Of a DNA stretch of 64,000 nt, positions 18,412 to 27,643 are shown piece by piece; the stretch's first letter is position 1; each line of letters opens with the position of its first letter. Origin of the DNA: Actinomycetota bacterium. GTDB lineage: Bacteria; Actinomycetota; Actinomycetes; S36-B12. The notes beneath the pieces are model-generated. The model was not told the origin of the DNA. It saw nothing but the letters and a program-made list of their open reading frames with translations, and did not search any database. The stretch lies in NCBI GenBank assembly GCA_030684515.1, contig JAUXVJ010000025.1, positions 80,554 to 144,553 on the forward strand, written 5' to 3'. Position numbers and translations under genes: made by a program.

Positions 18412-19919
18412 CGAGCACCTTCCATCGCTTCAAGAATCCGTACAGCTGCATCACCAGTCGATCGACAACCCAATGTCGCAAAGGCAGCGGAACGCTCCAC
18501 GAACTCGGGCCAGGCGTGATCTCCGTGCGCCAGCCAACTCTCGAGTCGCTCAATGAGTTCACCCGTGGAGCCAACACAAGGCCCGGGCAGCACTTTCGGC
18601 AGATCCGCATACGTGCCGCGTCGCCGCACGACATCAAGCGCGTCGGCCTGGAAAGCCAGGATTGGACGTTGCAGGCCGGCAAATTCCATCGTCAGGCTCG
18701 ACCACTCCGTCACCATCAGATCCGCTGCTGCGCACCAGGACGGCAAATCGTCAACGACCTGCTTTGCATCAGATCTCGACAGGTCATCTGTGACGACGAC
18801 AAATTGCAAGCGCCCGGCAAAAGCATGGGTGAGCGACTCGACGCTCAATTGTGTCTGCGCAGATCGCAGGGCGAGCAGCACCAGCGGCAGCGAGGGCACC
18901 AATTCGAGTCGATCATGCAAGTCGGGCTCGGACAAGGCAGCAGCCATCGCATCGGCGAATGCCGAGACACCTTCAAGCACCGGACCCTCATAGCCACTGG
19001 AGGATCGAAGAACCTGTGTTGCGAAGGGACTCGAAGTCACCGCCAGATCCCAGCGCTCGACCTGAGACCGGGACGGACGTCTTTCACTTGTTGGCTGCAG
19101 CACCCAATCCGGATTGTCACGACCGCTGCGCACCAGCGGTACTTCAAATGCCGCCACGACCAGTTGCTGCCCCTCGCGCTTCGGCAGTCGGCTGATGAAG
19201 CGTTCGTTGGTGACCACCCATCTGGCCCGACCCAACTGCCAGGCGTGACGCCAACTGTTGCGCCCCTGTTTGCTGATCACCTCGACTTGCACCTTGCCGT
19301 GCTGCGCCTGCCACTGTTGACTCAGAGCAGCCAGTGCCGAATCGATGGCTCTGGAACCGTCGACATCGATGACCACCCGCGGGCTGAGTGGGAGCACCCG
19401 CGCGACAGAGAAGGCCAAGCCGGCAAGGCGGCTCACCGGACCAGCCCGCACGACTGCCTTGGACCCGTCGATGACCGTGGGAGGTGGGCCCGCGATTATC
19501 GCCTGCGAAATCAGCGCGATCGTCTCGGTAGATCCAAGAACGGTCGTCGCAATCTCGCGCACCCCTTGGGCCAGCTCATCGCCCAGCGGCTGGCGCGCGT
19601 GCAACCACTGACGATTGAACAGCACGCCGTGCACGTCCATGAATGGGCTCCGCGACTGCACCTGCACGCCAGTCAGCACCTCAAGCTCTGCCTGAGCACC
19701 ACCCATCGCCAAGGCGGCGCCGGTGGCTTCCGCAGCAAGCAGAAGATTCTTGGCGGCATGCCGATCCAGGCCGTCGACTCTGCGCACGAACATCACCCAT
19801 GTTCCTGTGGCATCCGAAAGGCGATCGACAATCTCCAGACTGCGCAAGCTCTGCTTGCCAGTCATGCTCTCAACGCCGGATTGACCAGCGCCGACAATCA
19901 GACTGACATCGATGGTCAT
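18408..19919 (-). CDS. TagF/TagB-like (CDP-glycerol glycerophosphotransferase fold) protein, degenerate motifs
   Basis: A 503-residue protein. About residues 180-470 resemble the GT-B fold of TagF/TagB-type poly(glycerol phosphate) polymerases: LGRARWVVTNERF then LPKREGQQ, and the strongly similar C-terminal piece VTEWSSLTMEFAGLQRPILAF (403-423) plus GPCVGSTGELIERL. The expected Trp-His-Gly segment after LPKREGQ is replaced by VVAAFEVPLVRSG, and the Arg-x-His loop of the second half reads VVVTDDLSRSD. Both catalytic histidines therefore seem absent. The first 170 residues match nothing I recognise. It may transfer another group or be non-catalytic. It overlaps both neighbours by 4 nt. Confidence 0.65.
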   Translation of the reverse strand: MTIDVSLIVGAGQSGVESMTGKQSLRSLEIVDRLSDATGTWVMFVRRVDGLDRHAAKNLLLAAEATGAALAMGGAQAELEVLTGVQVQSRSPFMDVHGVLFNRQWLHARQPLGDELAQGVREIATTVLGSTETIALISQAIIAGPPPTVIDGSKAVVRAGPVSRLAGLAFSVARVLPLSPRVVIDVDGSRAIDSALAALSQQWQAQHGKVQVEVISKQGRNSWRHAWQLGRARWVVTNERFISRLPKREGQQLVVAAFEVPLVRSGRDNPDWVLQPTSERRPSRSQVERWDLAVTSSPFATQVLRSSSGYEGPVLEGVSAFADAMAAALSEPDLHDRLELVPSLPLVLLALRSAQTQLSVESLTHAFAGRLQFVVVTDDLSRSDAKQVVDDLPSWCAAADLMVTEWSSLTMEFAGLQRPILAFQADALDVVRRRGTYADLPKVLPGPCVGSTGELIERLESWLAHGDHAWPEFVERSAAFATLGCRSTGDAAVRILEAMEGAR

Positions 19920-20836
19920 CGCGAATCTCTGACCTGGGTTGCATGAGCAATGAGTTCAGCTGCCCGGGCCGCGAAGCTGTGCTCGTCTGCCACCTTTCGA
20001 GCAAACGCCAGTCGTTCTGGGTAGCCAGCAAAGTTCGATTCACGATCGGCCACGAGCATTCGCAGATCCTCGGGCGATTCATAGGTGCGCACAACAGCAC
20101 CGAAAACCTCGTCCAGACCAAGAGCGCGATCACTGATCACTCTCGTTGCCGTGGCAGTGGTGTCGAACAATCGGTTCGAGAGAAATCCGAGCTCGGCCAT
20201 GTGCACATGGTGATCGTTCAAGACCACCTGAGCGCCTGCATATGCCGCAGGAAGTTGGGCATTTGCCAGGAATTCAGCCGTGATCCGTGCTGGATCAACG
20301 TACTTCTCCCAGCCCACTCCGTAGAGCGCGAGCGGGAGGTGCGCAGCAATTGCATCACGCACGATCGGTCGATACTCGCCGCGAGTGGAACCGACAAAGA
20401 GCAAGGGCACTCCCGAATCGGCGACTGCTGCCTTCGGTGTGAAGCGCTGGGGATTGCTTGCCTGCAGCAGCGGCAACACATCCACGAATCCCGGCTGCCA
20501 ATGTCGGCTGGCGGCAAAGACCGTGTCGTAGGACGCAGCCTCCTGCTCGTTGACCAGTTCAGGATGTGAAATGACCCAGAGAATCCACGCTGAGCCTGGG
20601 CCCTTGCGCGGGGTGATCTCATTGAGCCCCCGCAGGACCACAACGACGTCGTCATCAGCGCGCTCATCTGCGTGGGCTCGATGACGAGCGATGACCTTCG
20701 CGTCCTGACCCTGCTGGTTGAGCGCATCGACCAGATCGCGGGCGAACCAGGTGTCTCCCCACTGCTCCCCCGCTGCGCCAGCCGGAGCAGACGTCACCAC
20801 CGACCATCGAAGTCTTCTCTTGCCGAAGATCCTCAT
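19916..20836 (-). CDS. CgeB-like glycosyltransferase (Glyco_trans_1_2 type)
   Basis: The ATG at 20836 overlaps the stop of the upstream GT2 gene (ATGA) and gives 306 residues. The frame is open further upstream, but there it overlaps the GT2 gene and looks non-coding. The C-terminal half carries VVLNDHHVHMAELGFLSNRL followed by FDTTATATRVISD, the donor-site pattern of the family-1-like domain in CgeB and related glycosyltransferases. The N-terminal part (WFARDLVDALNQQGQDAKVI) is a GT-B acceptor-side half. It is the third gene of the coupled five-gene operon. Confidence 0.8.
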   Translation of the reverse strand: MRIFGKRRLRWSVVTSAPAGAAGEQWGDTWFARDLVDALNQQGQDAKVIARHRAHADERADDDVVVVLRGLNEITPRKGPGSAWILWVISHPELVNEQEAASYDTVFAASRHWQPGFVDVLPLLQASNPQRFTPKAAVADSGVPLLFVGSTRGEYRPIVRDAIAAHLPLALYGVGWEKYVDPARITAEFLANAQLPAAYAGAQVVLNDHHVHMAELGFLSNRLFDTTATATRVISDRALGLDEVFGAVVRTYESPEDLRMLVADRESNFAGYPERLAFARKVADEHSFAARAAELIAHATQVRDSR

Positions 20837-21840
20837 GCTGCCCCGCGGAGAAAGCCCAGCCCCCAGGCGGCGTGCATCGTGGCGTAGACAAGGGGCAATG
20901 CCGCGGTGCCGCGCAGACCAAGCCGGGGCTTGCCCAATGCGCTGATCAGCGATGCAAGGAGATTGGCTAGCAGATAGCCCAAGGGCATCGCAAAGCCAGC
21001 CAGGGCAAGCCAGGTCATGCCACTGGCCAGACCGATGACACCGACGATGAGGCCAAGTGCCACCAGAACAACTGCGATTGGCGCGGCCAGGTAGCGAAGA
21101 GAAAGGGTCTCCGGGTGACGGCGGGCAACTTCGCGTCGCCATCTTCCGTAGTCGTGATACTGCCGAGCCAAGGCGAGTGTGTTTGCGCGCGGCCGATATT
21201 CGACTCGCATTTGGGGGGTGAACCACACCACGCCGCCAGTCTGGCGAATGCGCAGGTTCATCTCCCAGTCCTGAGCCCGCTCCATGGTCTCGTCATAGCC
21301 GCCAACCCGCGCCAGCGCATCTGCACGAAAGCAACCCAGGTAGACCGTCAGGGCCGGACCCGGCTCACCGCCGATATGGAACGCGGCTCCACCCACGCCA
21401 AAACGTGATGTCATAGCGCGCGCTACTGCTGATTCAAATGGAGTGGAGCCCTTGGCATCCATGATCCCGCCGACATTGTCAGCACCAGTTGCGTTCAGCA
21501 CCTGCACACCGTTGGCGACGTAGTCATGCGGAATCAACGCGTGCCCGTCGACCCGCACCACAACGTCGCCTGCGGCCCTGGCAATCGCCGCGTTCAACGC
21601 GGCCGGCGTCTTGCCGCTGGGGTTTTGGACAACATGCACCGAGGTGAATTCCGCGGCCAAAGCATCAGCGACCTGCTGGGTCGCATCCCTTGATGGCCCC
21701 ACAGCCATCACCACTTCTATCTCGCCTTGGTAGTCCTGATTGAGAATCTGCAGCACTGCTTCGCGCAGATGCCGCTCCTCATTCAGCACCGGCATGATCA
21801 CACTGACCCTCGGCAGGATCCCAAGAGGAGCTTGGGTCAT
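20833..21840 (-). CDS. Family-2 glycosyltransferase with C-terminal membrane segments
   Basis: A 335-residue GT2: VSVIMPVLNEERHLREAV start, DGHA near residue 97 as the DxD-type site, AQDWEMNLRIRQTGG as the ED catalytic region and YHDYGRWRREVARRHP as a Q/RxxRW-like acceptor element. Three hydrophobic segments at about 248-330 anchor it to the membrane. The layout is like ExoA/succinoglycan-type polysaccharide glycosyltransferases. It overlaps both neighbours by 4 nt. Confidence 0.9.
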   Translation of the reverse strand: MTQAPLGILPRVSVIMPVLNEERHLREAVLQILNQDYQGEIEVVMAVGPSRDATQQVADALAAEFTSVHVVQNPSGKTPAALNAAIARAAGDVVVRVDGHALIPHDYVANGVQVLNATGADNVGGIMDAKGSTPFESAVARAMTSRFGVGGAAFHIGGEPGPALTVYLGCFRADALARVGGYDETMERAQDWEMNLRIRQTGGVVWFTPQMRVEYRPRANTLALARQYHDYGRWRREVARRHPETLSLRYLAAPIAVVLVALGLIVGVIGLASGMTWLALAGFAMPLGYLLANLLASLISALGKPRLGLRGTAALPLVYATMHAAWGLGFLRGAA

Positions 21841-23474
21841 GCACGCGTCCCGAAGACCTCGTGCTCAATCCTGCCTTCGTAGGTGCGCGTGGTCTTGGTC
21901 AGGAAGTGCTCTTCAACTGCATTGGCGGTATGGCCCTCACCACGGCGCTCATAGAGATAGCCAAGTCCGTGCGTGCGGTAGATGGCTCCACCACTGTCGC
22001 GCACCTGATTGATCAATCCACGATCGACCGATTTGGCTACCGGCCGCCAACCACCAACGGAGTCCAGATCAGCGCGCGAGATCAGCATCGTCCCACCCGC
22101 GATGAATGGCGCGTAGCTCTCAGCTGCATATTCTGGACGGAACGCAGTGACATTGGCGGACTCGACATGGATCCAGTCCAATGCCTTGCCCACCAAGGTC
22201 GCACCTGAGTACATCCGAGCCAGCACAAGATCCCAGATGTGCTCAGGACCGTAGAAGTCGTCATCGTCCATCTTGCTGATCAAGTTGGCATCTGCCCGCT
22301 GGCTCAACTGCTGAAGGGCCGTACCGAATGGCACATCCGCTGAGATGTCGACGATCTTGACATCGCCAGGAATCCCAGCAAAGCGCTGATGATCGATCTG
22401 CACGCCGTGCAGGCCGACAACAATCTGCAGACGTGGATATCGAAGCTGGGAAAGTTGAGCAACGAGGTGGTCAACGAAGCGATCTCGATGGGTCATCACA
22501 ATCACGCTGACAGTTGGCCAGGCATCAAAGGCTGCTGCCGGTGAATACATGCGCAGCGCATGGCGACGACCTTGCACGGACTGGACCAGCCAGTCCATGT
22601 CCTCCGCGGGAAAATCCTTTTGCTGCGCAAGGACTCCGCACGCTTCCAGCTGCGCCTGCCAACGGGCCGGCAGTGGCACATGAGACTGCACACCACCCAC
22701 GGCAAGCAGGTCCCGCACCTCGGCCTGATTGAGATCCAGTGCCGTCTTGATGTGAATTCCCGGAGCCTCGATGATGAGCTCGCCAAGCTGCACCGAAGCG
22801 AGACCGACAGTCCACGGACCTGTTGACGCACGCCCGAGGGGGCGGTGCACCAGCGGGTTCACATGCACCGAGTGGTCGATCCCGTCCACAGTCCAGACAG
22901 TGCGCGATTCATCGATGAGCACTGTCCTTTGGCGCTCGATGGAGTCCACTGACGCCATCGTTGAAGCCACCAGCGTGTCGGTGCGTCGCAAGTGAACATT
23001 GCCGCGCTCATTTGGCTGCACTACATCGTGCAGATCACAGACGAGCGAGGCCGCCTCAGCCGGCAGTCCGGGAGCAAAACTCAGCATTGGTCCAACGCCC
23101 ATCGCAACCATCGGCTGGAGCATGCGAGCGGCGGCGGCCAGCAACAGTCCCGGATCCACCGGCTCGGCTGTGACCAGCTCAAGCAGGATGCCCTTGCCGT
23201 GCCCGTGCAGCCAGATTGAGGAGAGTCCGGGAAGTCCGGGAGTGCCGGTCCAGCCCTTTGGTGGATCCCAGACTGAAATGCGCACATCCACTCGCGTGAT
23301 CGGTGGGCCACCGATGACCATGATGGCCAATTGATGAAGCGAGTCCACACCGGCGGCTTTCACCTGCCAGGACTTTGGCTTGATCTTCAGGGCTAGCCCA
23401 TCAGGCAGGCCCGGAATGGGTCCACGCTTGATCTTGCCCGCCTGGTCACGCAGTACAGCTACTGGATTGCTCAC
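21837..23474 (-). CDS. Glycosyltransferase (GT2 domain) with 300-residue uncharacterised N-terminal region
   Basis: A 545-residue protein. The GT2 domain lies at about residues 320-530 (WPTVSVIVMTHRDRFVDHLV; MDDDD at 402-406; GGWRPVAKSVDRGLINQVRDSGG). The first 300 residues are soluble, contain several beta-like stretches and match no family I recognise. It starts with GTG at 23474, 7 nt after a TACGCT -10 and without a Shine-Dalgarno. It is the first gene of the five-gene coupled glycosyltransferase operon, so this promoter probably drives the operon down to 17326. Confidence 0.8.
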   Translation of the reverse strand: MSNPVAVLRDQAGKIKRGPIPGLPDGLALKIKPKSWQVKAAGVDSLHQLAIMVIGGPPITRVDVRISVWDPPKGWTGTPGLPGLSSIWLHGHGKGILLELVTAEPVDPGLLLAAAARMLQPMVAMGVGPMLSFAPGLPAEAASLVCDLHDVVQPNERGNVHLRRTDTLVASTMASVDSIERQRTVLIDESRTVWTVDGIDHSVHVNPLVHRPLGRASTGPWTVGLASVQLGELIIEAPGIHIKTALDLNQAEVRDLLAVGGVQSHVPLPARWQAQLEACGVLAQQKDFPAEDMDWLVQSVQGRRHALRMYSPAAAFDAWPTVSVIVMTHRDRFVDHLVAQLSQLRYPRLQIVVGLHGVQIDHQRFAGIPGDVKIVDISADVPFGTALQQLSQRADANLISKMDDDDFYGPEHIWDLVLARMYSGATLVGKALDWIHVESANVTAFRPEYAAESYAPFIAGGTMLISRADLDSVGGWRPVAKSVDRGLINQVRDSGGAIYRTHGLGYLYERRGEGHTANAVEEHFLTKTTRTYEGRIEHEVFGTRA

Positions 23475-23481
23475 AGTGGTC

Positions 23482-23487
23482 AGCGTA
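23482..23487 (-). promoter_or_regulatory. -10 box (TACGCT) of the glycosyltransferase operon, leaderless type
   Basis: On the minus strand TACGCT ends 7 nt before the GTG at 23474. No ribosome-binding site is present. Confidence 0.5.
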
Positions 23488-23512
23488 GAGGGGCTGGCAG
23501 GAGGTGCGTCGG

Positions 23513-23518
23513 TAGCCT
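23513..23518 (+). promoter_or_regulatory. -10 box (TAGCCT) of ugd, leaderless type
   Basis: TAGCCT ends 6 nt before the ugd ATG at 23525. An AGGAGG further upstream (about 23499-23504) is too far away to serve as ribosome site. Confidence 0.4.
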
Positions 23519-23524
23519 TGCGGC

Positions 23525-24844
23525 ATGACCTTGCGACTGTCCGTCATCGGCACCGGCTACTTGGGTGCAACCCACGCTGCGTGTATGGCCGAATTGGGCT
23601 TCGAGGTCATTGGTGTGGATGTTGACCCCGTCAAGGTATCGATCCTGCAGGGCGGTCATGTCCCGTTCTATGAGCCCGGGCTGGACGAAGTACTCCAGCG
23701 CAATATCAAGGCCGGACGCCTGAATTTCACGACGTCAATTGCCGACGCCGCCAACTTCGCAGACATCCATTTCATCTGCGTGGGCACCCCACAACTGGCC
23801 GGCGCGCAGCGCGCTGATCTCTCGCAGGTGATGGGGTCGATTGAAGCTCTTGCGCCACATCTTCGCCCCGACGCTTTGGTGGTGGGCAAGTCCACTGTCC
23901 CGGTCGGGACCGCAGCATTGATCGCTGATCGCTTGAAGGCGATCGCTGCATCAGAAGTCGAGCTTGCCTGGAACCCCGAGTTCCTGCGCGAAGGCTTTGC
24001 CGTTGAAGACACGCTCACTCCCGACCGGCTGGTTGTCGGAGTGCGCAGCCAGCAAGCCGAAGATCGACTCCGCGAGGTGTACGCACCACTGATCGCAATC
24101 GGCACGCCATTTCTGGTCACGGACTTCCCGACAGCAGAACTGGTGAAGGTCGCCGCGAACTCCTTCCTTGCCACCAAGATTTCTTTCATCAATGCAATGG
24201 CCGAAGTATGCGAGGCGGCTGGTGCCGACGTATTGCAGCTTGCCGAGGCGATCGGTTACGACCCGCGCATCGGCAATCGCTTTCTGTCGGCCGGCCTGGG
24301 CTTCGGCGGTGGGTGCTTGCCCAAGGACATCCGCGCGTTCATGGCCCGAGCAGGAGAAATCGGAGCCGAGGAAGCGTTGACCTTCCTGCGCGAAGTCGAT
24401 CAGATCAATTTGCGCAGACGTTCGCATGTCGTGGATATGGCTCGGGCAACCCTGGGCGGCAGCTTCACGGGCAAGGCCGTGACCGTGCTCGGTGCAGCTT
24501 TCAAGCCCAACAGTGACGATGTCCGCGACTCCCCTTCGCTGGATGTCGCGGTGGCGATGAGCAATTCCGGGGCGCGCGTGGTGGTGCACGATCCCAAGGC
24601 ACTGCCCAATGCAGCCAAGGTGTATCCAAATATGACCTACGAAACAGATGTGCTCACGGCCTTGGCAGGTGCAGATCTCATTCTGCATGGCACCGAATGG
24701 GCTGAGTATCGCGAGCTGAATCCAGCGACGGTGGCTACAGTCGTACGCGAGCGTCACCTCATCGACGGACGCAACATTCTTGACCCCGATACCTGGCGCA
24801 ACGCCGGCTTCACCTATCGAGCACTGGGACGACCGAACGCCTAG
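23525..24844 (+). CDS. ugd: UDP-glucose 6-dehydrogenase
   Basis: A 439-residue enzyme of the UDP-glucose/GDP-mannose dehydrogenase family that oxidises UDP-glucose to UDP-glucuronate with two NAD+. The N-terminal Rossmann motif is [21 protein letters not shown]. The central domain has [19 protein letters not shown], and the catalytic Cys sits in [15 protein letters not shown] near residue 264. The C-terminal UDP-binding domain has [19 protein letters not shown]. The product would supply uronic acid (or, after decarboxylation, pentose) to the neighbouring glycan operon. GDP-mannose specificity is less likely. Its TAG shares a CTAG with the purE stop. Confidence 0.93.
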   Translation: MTLRLSVIGTGYLGATHAACMAELGFEVIGVDVDPVKVSILQGGHVPFYEPGLDEVLQRNIKAGRLNFTTSIADAANFADIHFICVGTPQLAGAQRADLSQVMGSIEALAPHLRPDALVVGKSTVPVGTAALIADRLKAIAASEVELAWNPEFLREGFAVEDTLTPDRLVVGVRSQQAEDRLREVYAPLIAIGTPFLVTDFPTAELVKVAANSFLATKISFINAMAEVCEAAGADVLQLAEAIGYDPRIGNRFLSAGLGFGGGCLPKDIRAFMARAGEIGAEEALTFLREVDQINLRRRSHVVDMARATLGGSFTGKAVTVLGAAFKPNSDDVRDSPSLDVAVAMSNSGARVVVHDPKALPNAAKVYPNMTYETDVLTALAGADLILHGTEWAEYRELNPATVATVVRERHLIDGRNILDPDTWRNAGFTYRALGRPNA

Positions 24845-25332
24845 CGCTTGATCTTCTGACCCTTGCTCTTGGCCAAGGCATTGAGCTCACGCTGAAAGTC
24901 CACCATCGAGGCCATCAGGTCTGGATCGGCGATGCCAAGCATGCGAACAGCAAGCAGTCCGGCATTGCGGGCATTGCCGATCGCCACTGTTGCCACCGGG
25001 ACTCCGGCTGGCATCTGCACAATGGACAGCAGCGAGTCCATGCCATCAAGAGAGCCAACGGCCACCGGCACACCGATGACCGGGATGGGCGTCAGTGCAG
25101 CGAGCATTCCGGGCAGATGCGCAGCGCCGCCGGCGCCAGCGATGATGACGCGAAGGCCACGCGTGTTCGCAGTGGCTCCGTACTCCACCATTTCGTGCGG
25201 CATGCGATGAGCTGAGACGACGTTGACTTCGTAGGACACATTGAACTCATCGAGCGCATCGGCGGCGGCCTGCATCGTTGGCCAGTCCGAGTCACTGCCC
25301 ATGCAGATGCCTACCAACGGCTGATCTGCCAC
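24841..25332 (-). CDS. purE: PurE, N5-carboxyaminoimidazole ribonucleotide mutase
   Basis: The GTG at 25332 gives 163 residues. AAGGAGA just upstream supports it over two in-frame ATGs inside the purK end. The motif [21 protein letters not shown] is the class I PurE nucleotide-binding loop, and SAHRMP carries the catalytic His. The enzyme moves the carboxylate of N5-CAIR to C4 in purine synthesis. The gene follows purK with a 10-nt gap after the purK stop, the usual pairing. Confidence 0.95.
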   Translation of the reverse strand: MADQPLVGICMGSDSDWPTMQAAADALDEFNVSYEVNVVSAHRMPHEMVEYGATANTRGLRVIIAGAGGAAHLPGMLAALTPIPVIGVPVAVGSLDGMDSLLSIVQMPAGVPVATVAIGNARNAGLLAVRMLGIADPDLMASMVDFQRELNALAKSKGQKIKR

Positions 25333-25342
25333 GGTCTCTCCT

Positions 25343-26500
25343 TCATTCATTGATAACGCCCGAGAAGTAGTCTGCTGCATGTCGCCCGCGGTTCAGCAAT
25401 GACTCGGCGTCATCGCCGAGCACGGTCACGTGCCCGACCTTGCGACCCGGGCGAACTTCTTTGCCGTACAGGTGCACCTTCAGCTCAGGATCGCGAGCAA
25501 ATACATGGCGATAGGCCGAGTACAAGCCCCCGACCGTGCCTCCCAGAATATTGACCATCACCGCAAATGGCGCGCGCCCGGCTGGATCTCCAAGCGGCAG
25601 GTCGAGCACCGCGCGAAGGTGATTCTCGAACTGGCTGGTGACTGCGCCGTCAATGGTCCAGTGCCCGGAGTTGTGCGGGCGCATTGCCAGCTCATTGACG
25701 ACAAGCCCATCAGGGGTCTCAAAGAGCTCAACTGCCAACATCCCTACGACGTCCAGGTCGCGAGCGATCCGCAATGCGATGTCCTGGGCTTGCAGTGCCA
25801 GCTCTTCACTGAGTTCTACAGCGGGGGCCACCACCTCCGCGCAAATGCCATTGATCTGCGTGGTCTGGACAACCGGGTAGGCCACAGCCTGCCCATGTGG
25901 GGATCGAGCGACCTGCGCTGACAGCTCACGCGTGAAGGGCACGAATTGCTCAACCAGCCAAGAGGAGTCCGGCGCCAATGGAGTTGCCATGACTGCGCTG
26001 GCCTCATCGACGTTGTGCACGACCCAGACCCCGCGGCCGTCGTAGCCACCACGAGAGGTCTTCAGGACGACGGGCCAGCCATGCCCCTGGGCAAAATGCG
26101 CCACATCTGCAGGCGATGCCGCCTTCGACCAGGGCGGGCACGGAACATTGATTGCCGTCAGTGCGGTCCGCATGTGCAATTTGTCCTGGGCGTGGGCTAG
26201 TGCCCTTGGACCGGGTCGCACCGCAATCCCTCTGGCCACCAGTGCGTCCAGAATCGCTGTCGGCACGTGTTCATGATCGAAGGTGATGACATCACAGCCC
26301 TCGGCGAACTCCAGGACGGCAGCCGGGTCATCGTGCGCACCGAAGCGCACGTCGTGCACGACTTGGGCGGCTGGATCCTGAGGAGTTGCAGCCAGCACCC
26401 GGAAGCCGACTCCCAAGGCGGTGGCTGCTTCGGCAGTCATGCGCGCAAGTTGGCCGCCGCCAATCATCCCGACCGTTGGGGCACCATCTGCTTGCGTCAC
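25343..26500 (-). CDS. purK: PurK, N5-carboxyaminoimidazole ribonucleotide synthase
   Basis: A 385-residue ATP-grasp enzyme that carboxylates aminoimidazole ribonucleotide using ATP and bicarbonate. [16 protein letters not shown] is the N-terminal nucleotide/substrate loop. [18 protein letters not shown] and [18 protein letters not shown] are the ATP-grasp and metal-binding segments. The GTG start at 26500 lacks a Shine-Dalgarno, with TAGATT 6 nt upstream. purK-purE is a two-gene operon. Confidence 0.95.
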   Translation of the reverse strand: MTQADGAPTVGMIGGGQLARMTAEAATALGVGFRVLAATPQDPAAQVVHDVRFGAHDDPAAVLEFAEGCDVITFDHEHVPTAILDALVARGIAVRPGPRALAHAQDKLHMRTALTAINVPCPPWSKAASPADVAHFAQGHGWPVVLKTSRGGYDGRGVWVVHNVDEASAVMATPLAPDSSWLVEQFVPFTRELSAQVARSPHGQAVAYPVVQTTQINGICAEVVAPAVELSEELALQAQDIALRIARDLDVVGMLAVELFETPDGLVVNELAMRPHNSGHWTIDGAVTSQFENHLRAVLDLPLGDPAGRAPFAVMVNILGGTVGGLYSAYRHVFARDPELKVHLYGKEVRPGRKVGHVTVLGDDAESLLNRGRHAADYFSGVINE

Positions 26501-26506
26501 TGACCC

Positions 26507-26512
26507 AATCTA
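26507..26512 (-). promoter_or_regulatory. -10 box (TAGATT) of purK, leaderless type
   Basis: On the minus strand TAGATT ends 6 nt before the purK GTG. The same hexamer stands 7 nt before the punA GTG at 34773. Confidence 0.5.
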
Positions 26513-26554
26513 CCGGGCGCCGATGAATGCAGATTCACGATCAAATTGACTCGG

Positions 26555-26560
26555 TATGCT
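26555..26560 (+). promoter_or_regulatory. -10 box (TATGCT) of the GtrA gene, leaderless type
   Basis: TATGCT ends 6 nt before the ATG at 26567. There is no Shine-Dalgarno and no convincing -35. Confidence 0.5.
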
Positions 26561-26566
26561 GCCTTA

Positions 26567-27100
26567 ATGCCTTCGACCGATCAGCGGCCCTTTGTGGTGC
26601 GCGCTGCTCTTGGTCTTCGCGATCAATTCCGCGCTCTGTACCGCGAGGTTGCAAAATTTGGTCTCGTCGGACTTACTGCACTTGTTGTCGATATCGGGCT
26701 GTTCAACTACCTGCGTTTTGCCGGTGGCCAGGGTCCGATGTATGACCGGCCCATCAGCGCGAAGATCGTCAGTGTCTGTGTCGCCACTCTGGTCGCGTAT
26801 TTCGGCAATCGGTACTGGACTTTCCGACACCGCGGGCGCACGCATATGGGGCGCGAACTGCCCCTGTTCTTCCTGCTCAATGGCGTGGCAATGACCATCG
26901 CCATCGGATGCCTCTACATCAGCCACTACGTCTTGGGCTTGACCAGCGCCTTGGCCGACAACCTCAGTGCCAACGTCATCGGCCTGGGACTTGGCACCTT
27001 GTTCCGCTTCTGGAGCTACCGCAAATGGGTATTCCCTGCCGTGCCGAACCAACCGGGTGATCAGGAACTTGCCGAGCGCGACGCTGCCAGCCTCATTTAG
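26567..27100 (+). CDS. GtrA family membrane protein
   Basis: The ATG at 26567 gives 177 residues (a TTG 21 nt upstream is less likely). Four membrane helices are visible at about 33-50, 62-84, 98-122 and 128-147, with the family elements FGLVGLTALVVDIGLFNYL, AYFGNRYWTF and LFRFWSYRKWVF. GtrA proteins help flip or present polyprenyl-linked sugars for surface glycosylation. The gene sits between purK and the PH-domain gene, the order found in mycobacteria (Rv3277). Confidence 0.9.
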   Translation: MPSTDQRPFVVRAALGLRDQFRALYREVAKFGLVGLTALVVDIGLFNYLRFAGGQGPMYDRPISAKIVSVCVATLVAYFGNRYWTFRHRGRTHMGRELPLFFLLNGVAMTIAIGCLYISHYVLGLTSALADNLSANVIGLGLGTLFRFWSYRKWVFPAVPNQPGDQELAERDAASLI

Positions 27101-27125
27101 CTTCGGCCAGAGAACTACGCCTCGC

Positions 27126-27641
27126 TCAAGAGAGACCTGATTCGCCGCCACCACGTCGGCGGCGCGCATCGTCCTCTTCCTGCAGCCGATAGACGTCACG
27201 CTGAATCTCTTCGACGTTGGTGACGTCCTTGATGATCAAACTGCCATCGGCGTTGGCTGAATCGATATCCAGATCCCCGTAGTTGAGCATCCGACCCAGA
27301 ATGCTCTGACGAAAGGTGATGTTGTTCGTCTTGGCCAGCGGCATATCGCGGCCCTCTTTTGTCAGCAGGCCCTGCCGCACGATGATCCGGCGATCTGTGA
27401 AGACGTACTCGGTTGTGATCCATCGCAGGAACGGGATCAAGGAACGCCACACAACAAGAATCACGAACAAGGCACCCAGTGCCCATCGGAACCACGAGAC
27501 ATCTGACCACACGAACAACGCAGTCAGAATGAAGACTTCAACAAGGAAAGAGAAGACGGGAATGATGAGCCCTCGCCAATGCGGGCGGAGTTCATAGACA
27601 ATTGATTCACCTGGTGCCAGAAGCTTTGCCGGATACGTCAC
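27126..27641 (-). CDS. Membrane-associated bacterial PH-domain (bPH_2/DUF304) protein
   Basis: A 171-residue protein with two membrane segments (about 25-45 and 51-72) followed by a beta-rich PH-like domain (TEYVFTDRRIIVRQGLLTKEG, LDIDSANADGSLIIKDV). A charged C-terminal tail follows. The family is found next to birA in actinobacteria (Rv3278c type); its function is unknown. The start lies 2 nt after the birA stop, so the two are co-transcribed. Confidence 0.87.
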   Translation of the reverse strand: MTYPAKLLAPGESIVYELRPHWRGLIIPVFSFLVEVFILTALFVWSDVSWFRWALGALFVILVVWRSLIPFLRWITTEYVFTDRRIIVRQGLLTKEGRDMPLAKTNNITFRQSILGRMLNYGDLDIDSANADGSLIIKDVTNVEEIQRDVYRLQEEDDARRRRGGGESGLS

Positions 27642-27643
27642 GG

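Noticed and set aside
18339..19946. 535-codon open frame on the plus strand opposite the TagF-like gene
   Set aside because: It is antisense to a coupled operon gene and its product has no recognisable motif. High GC keeps opposite frames open by chance; the same applies to long frames at 4421-5542 (+), 31690-33027 (-), 46956-48026 (+), 49049-50128 (+) and 52079-53080 (+).
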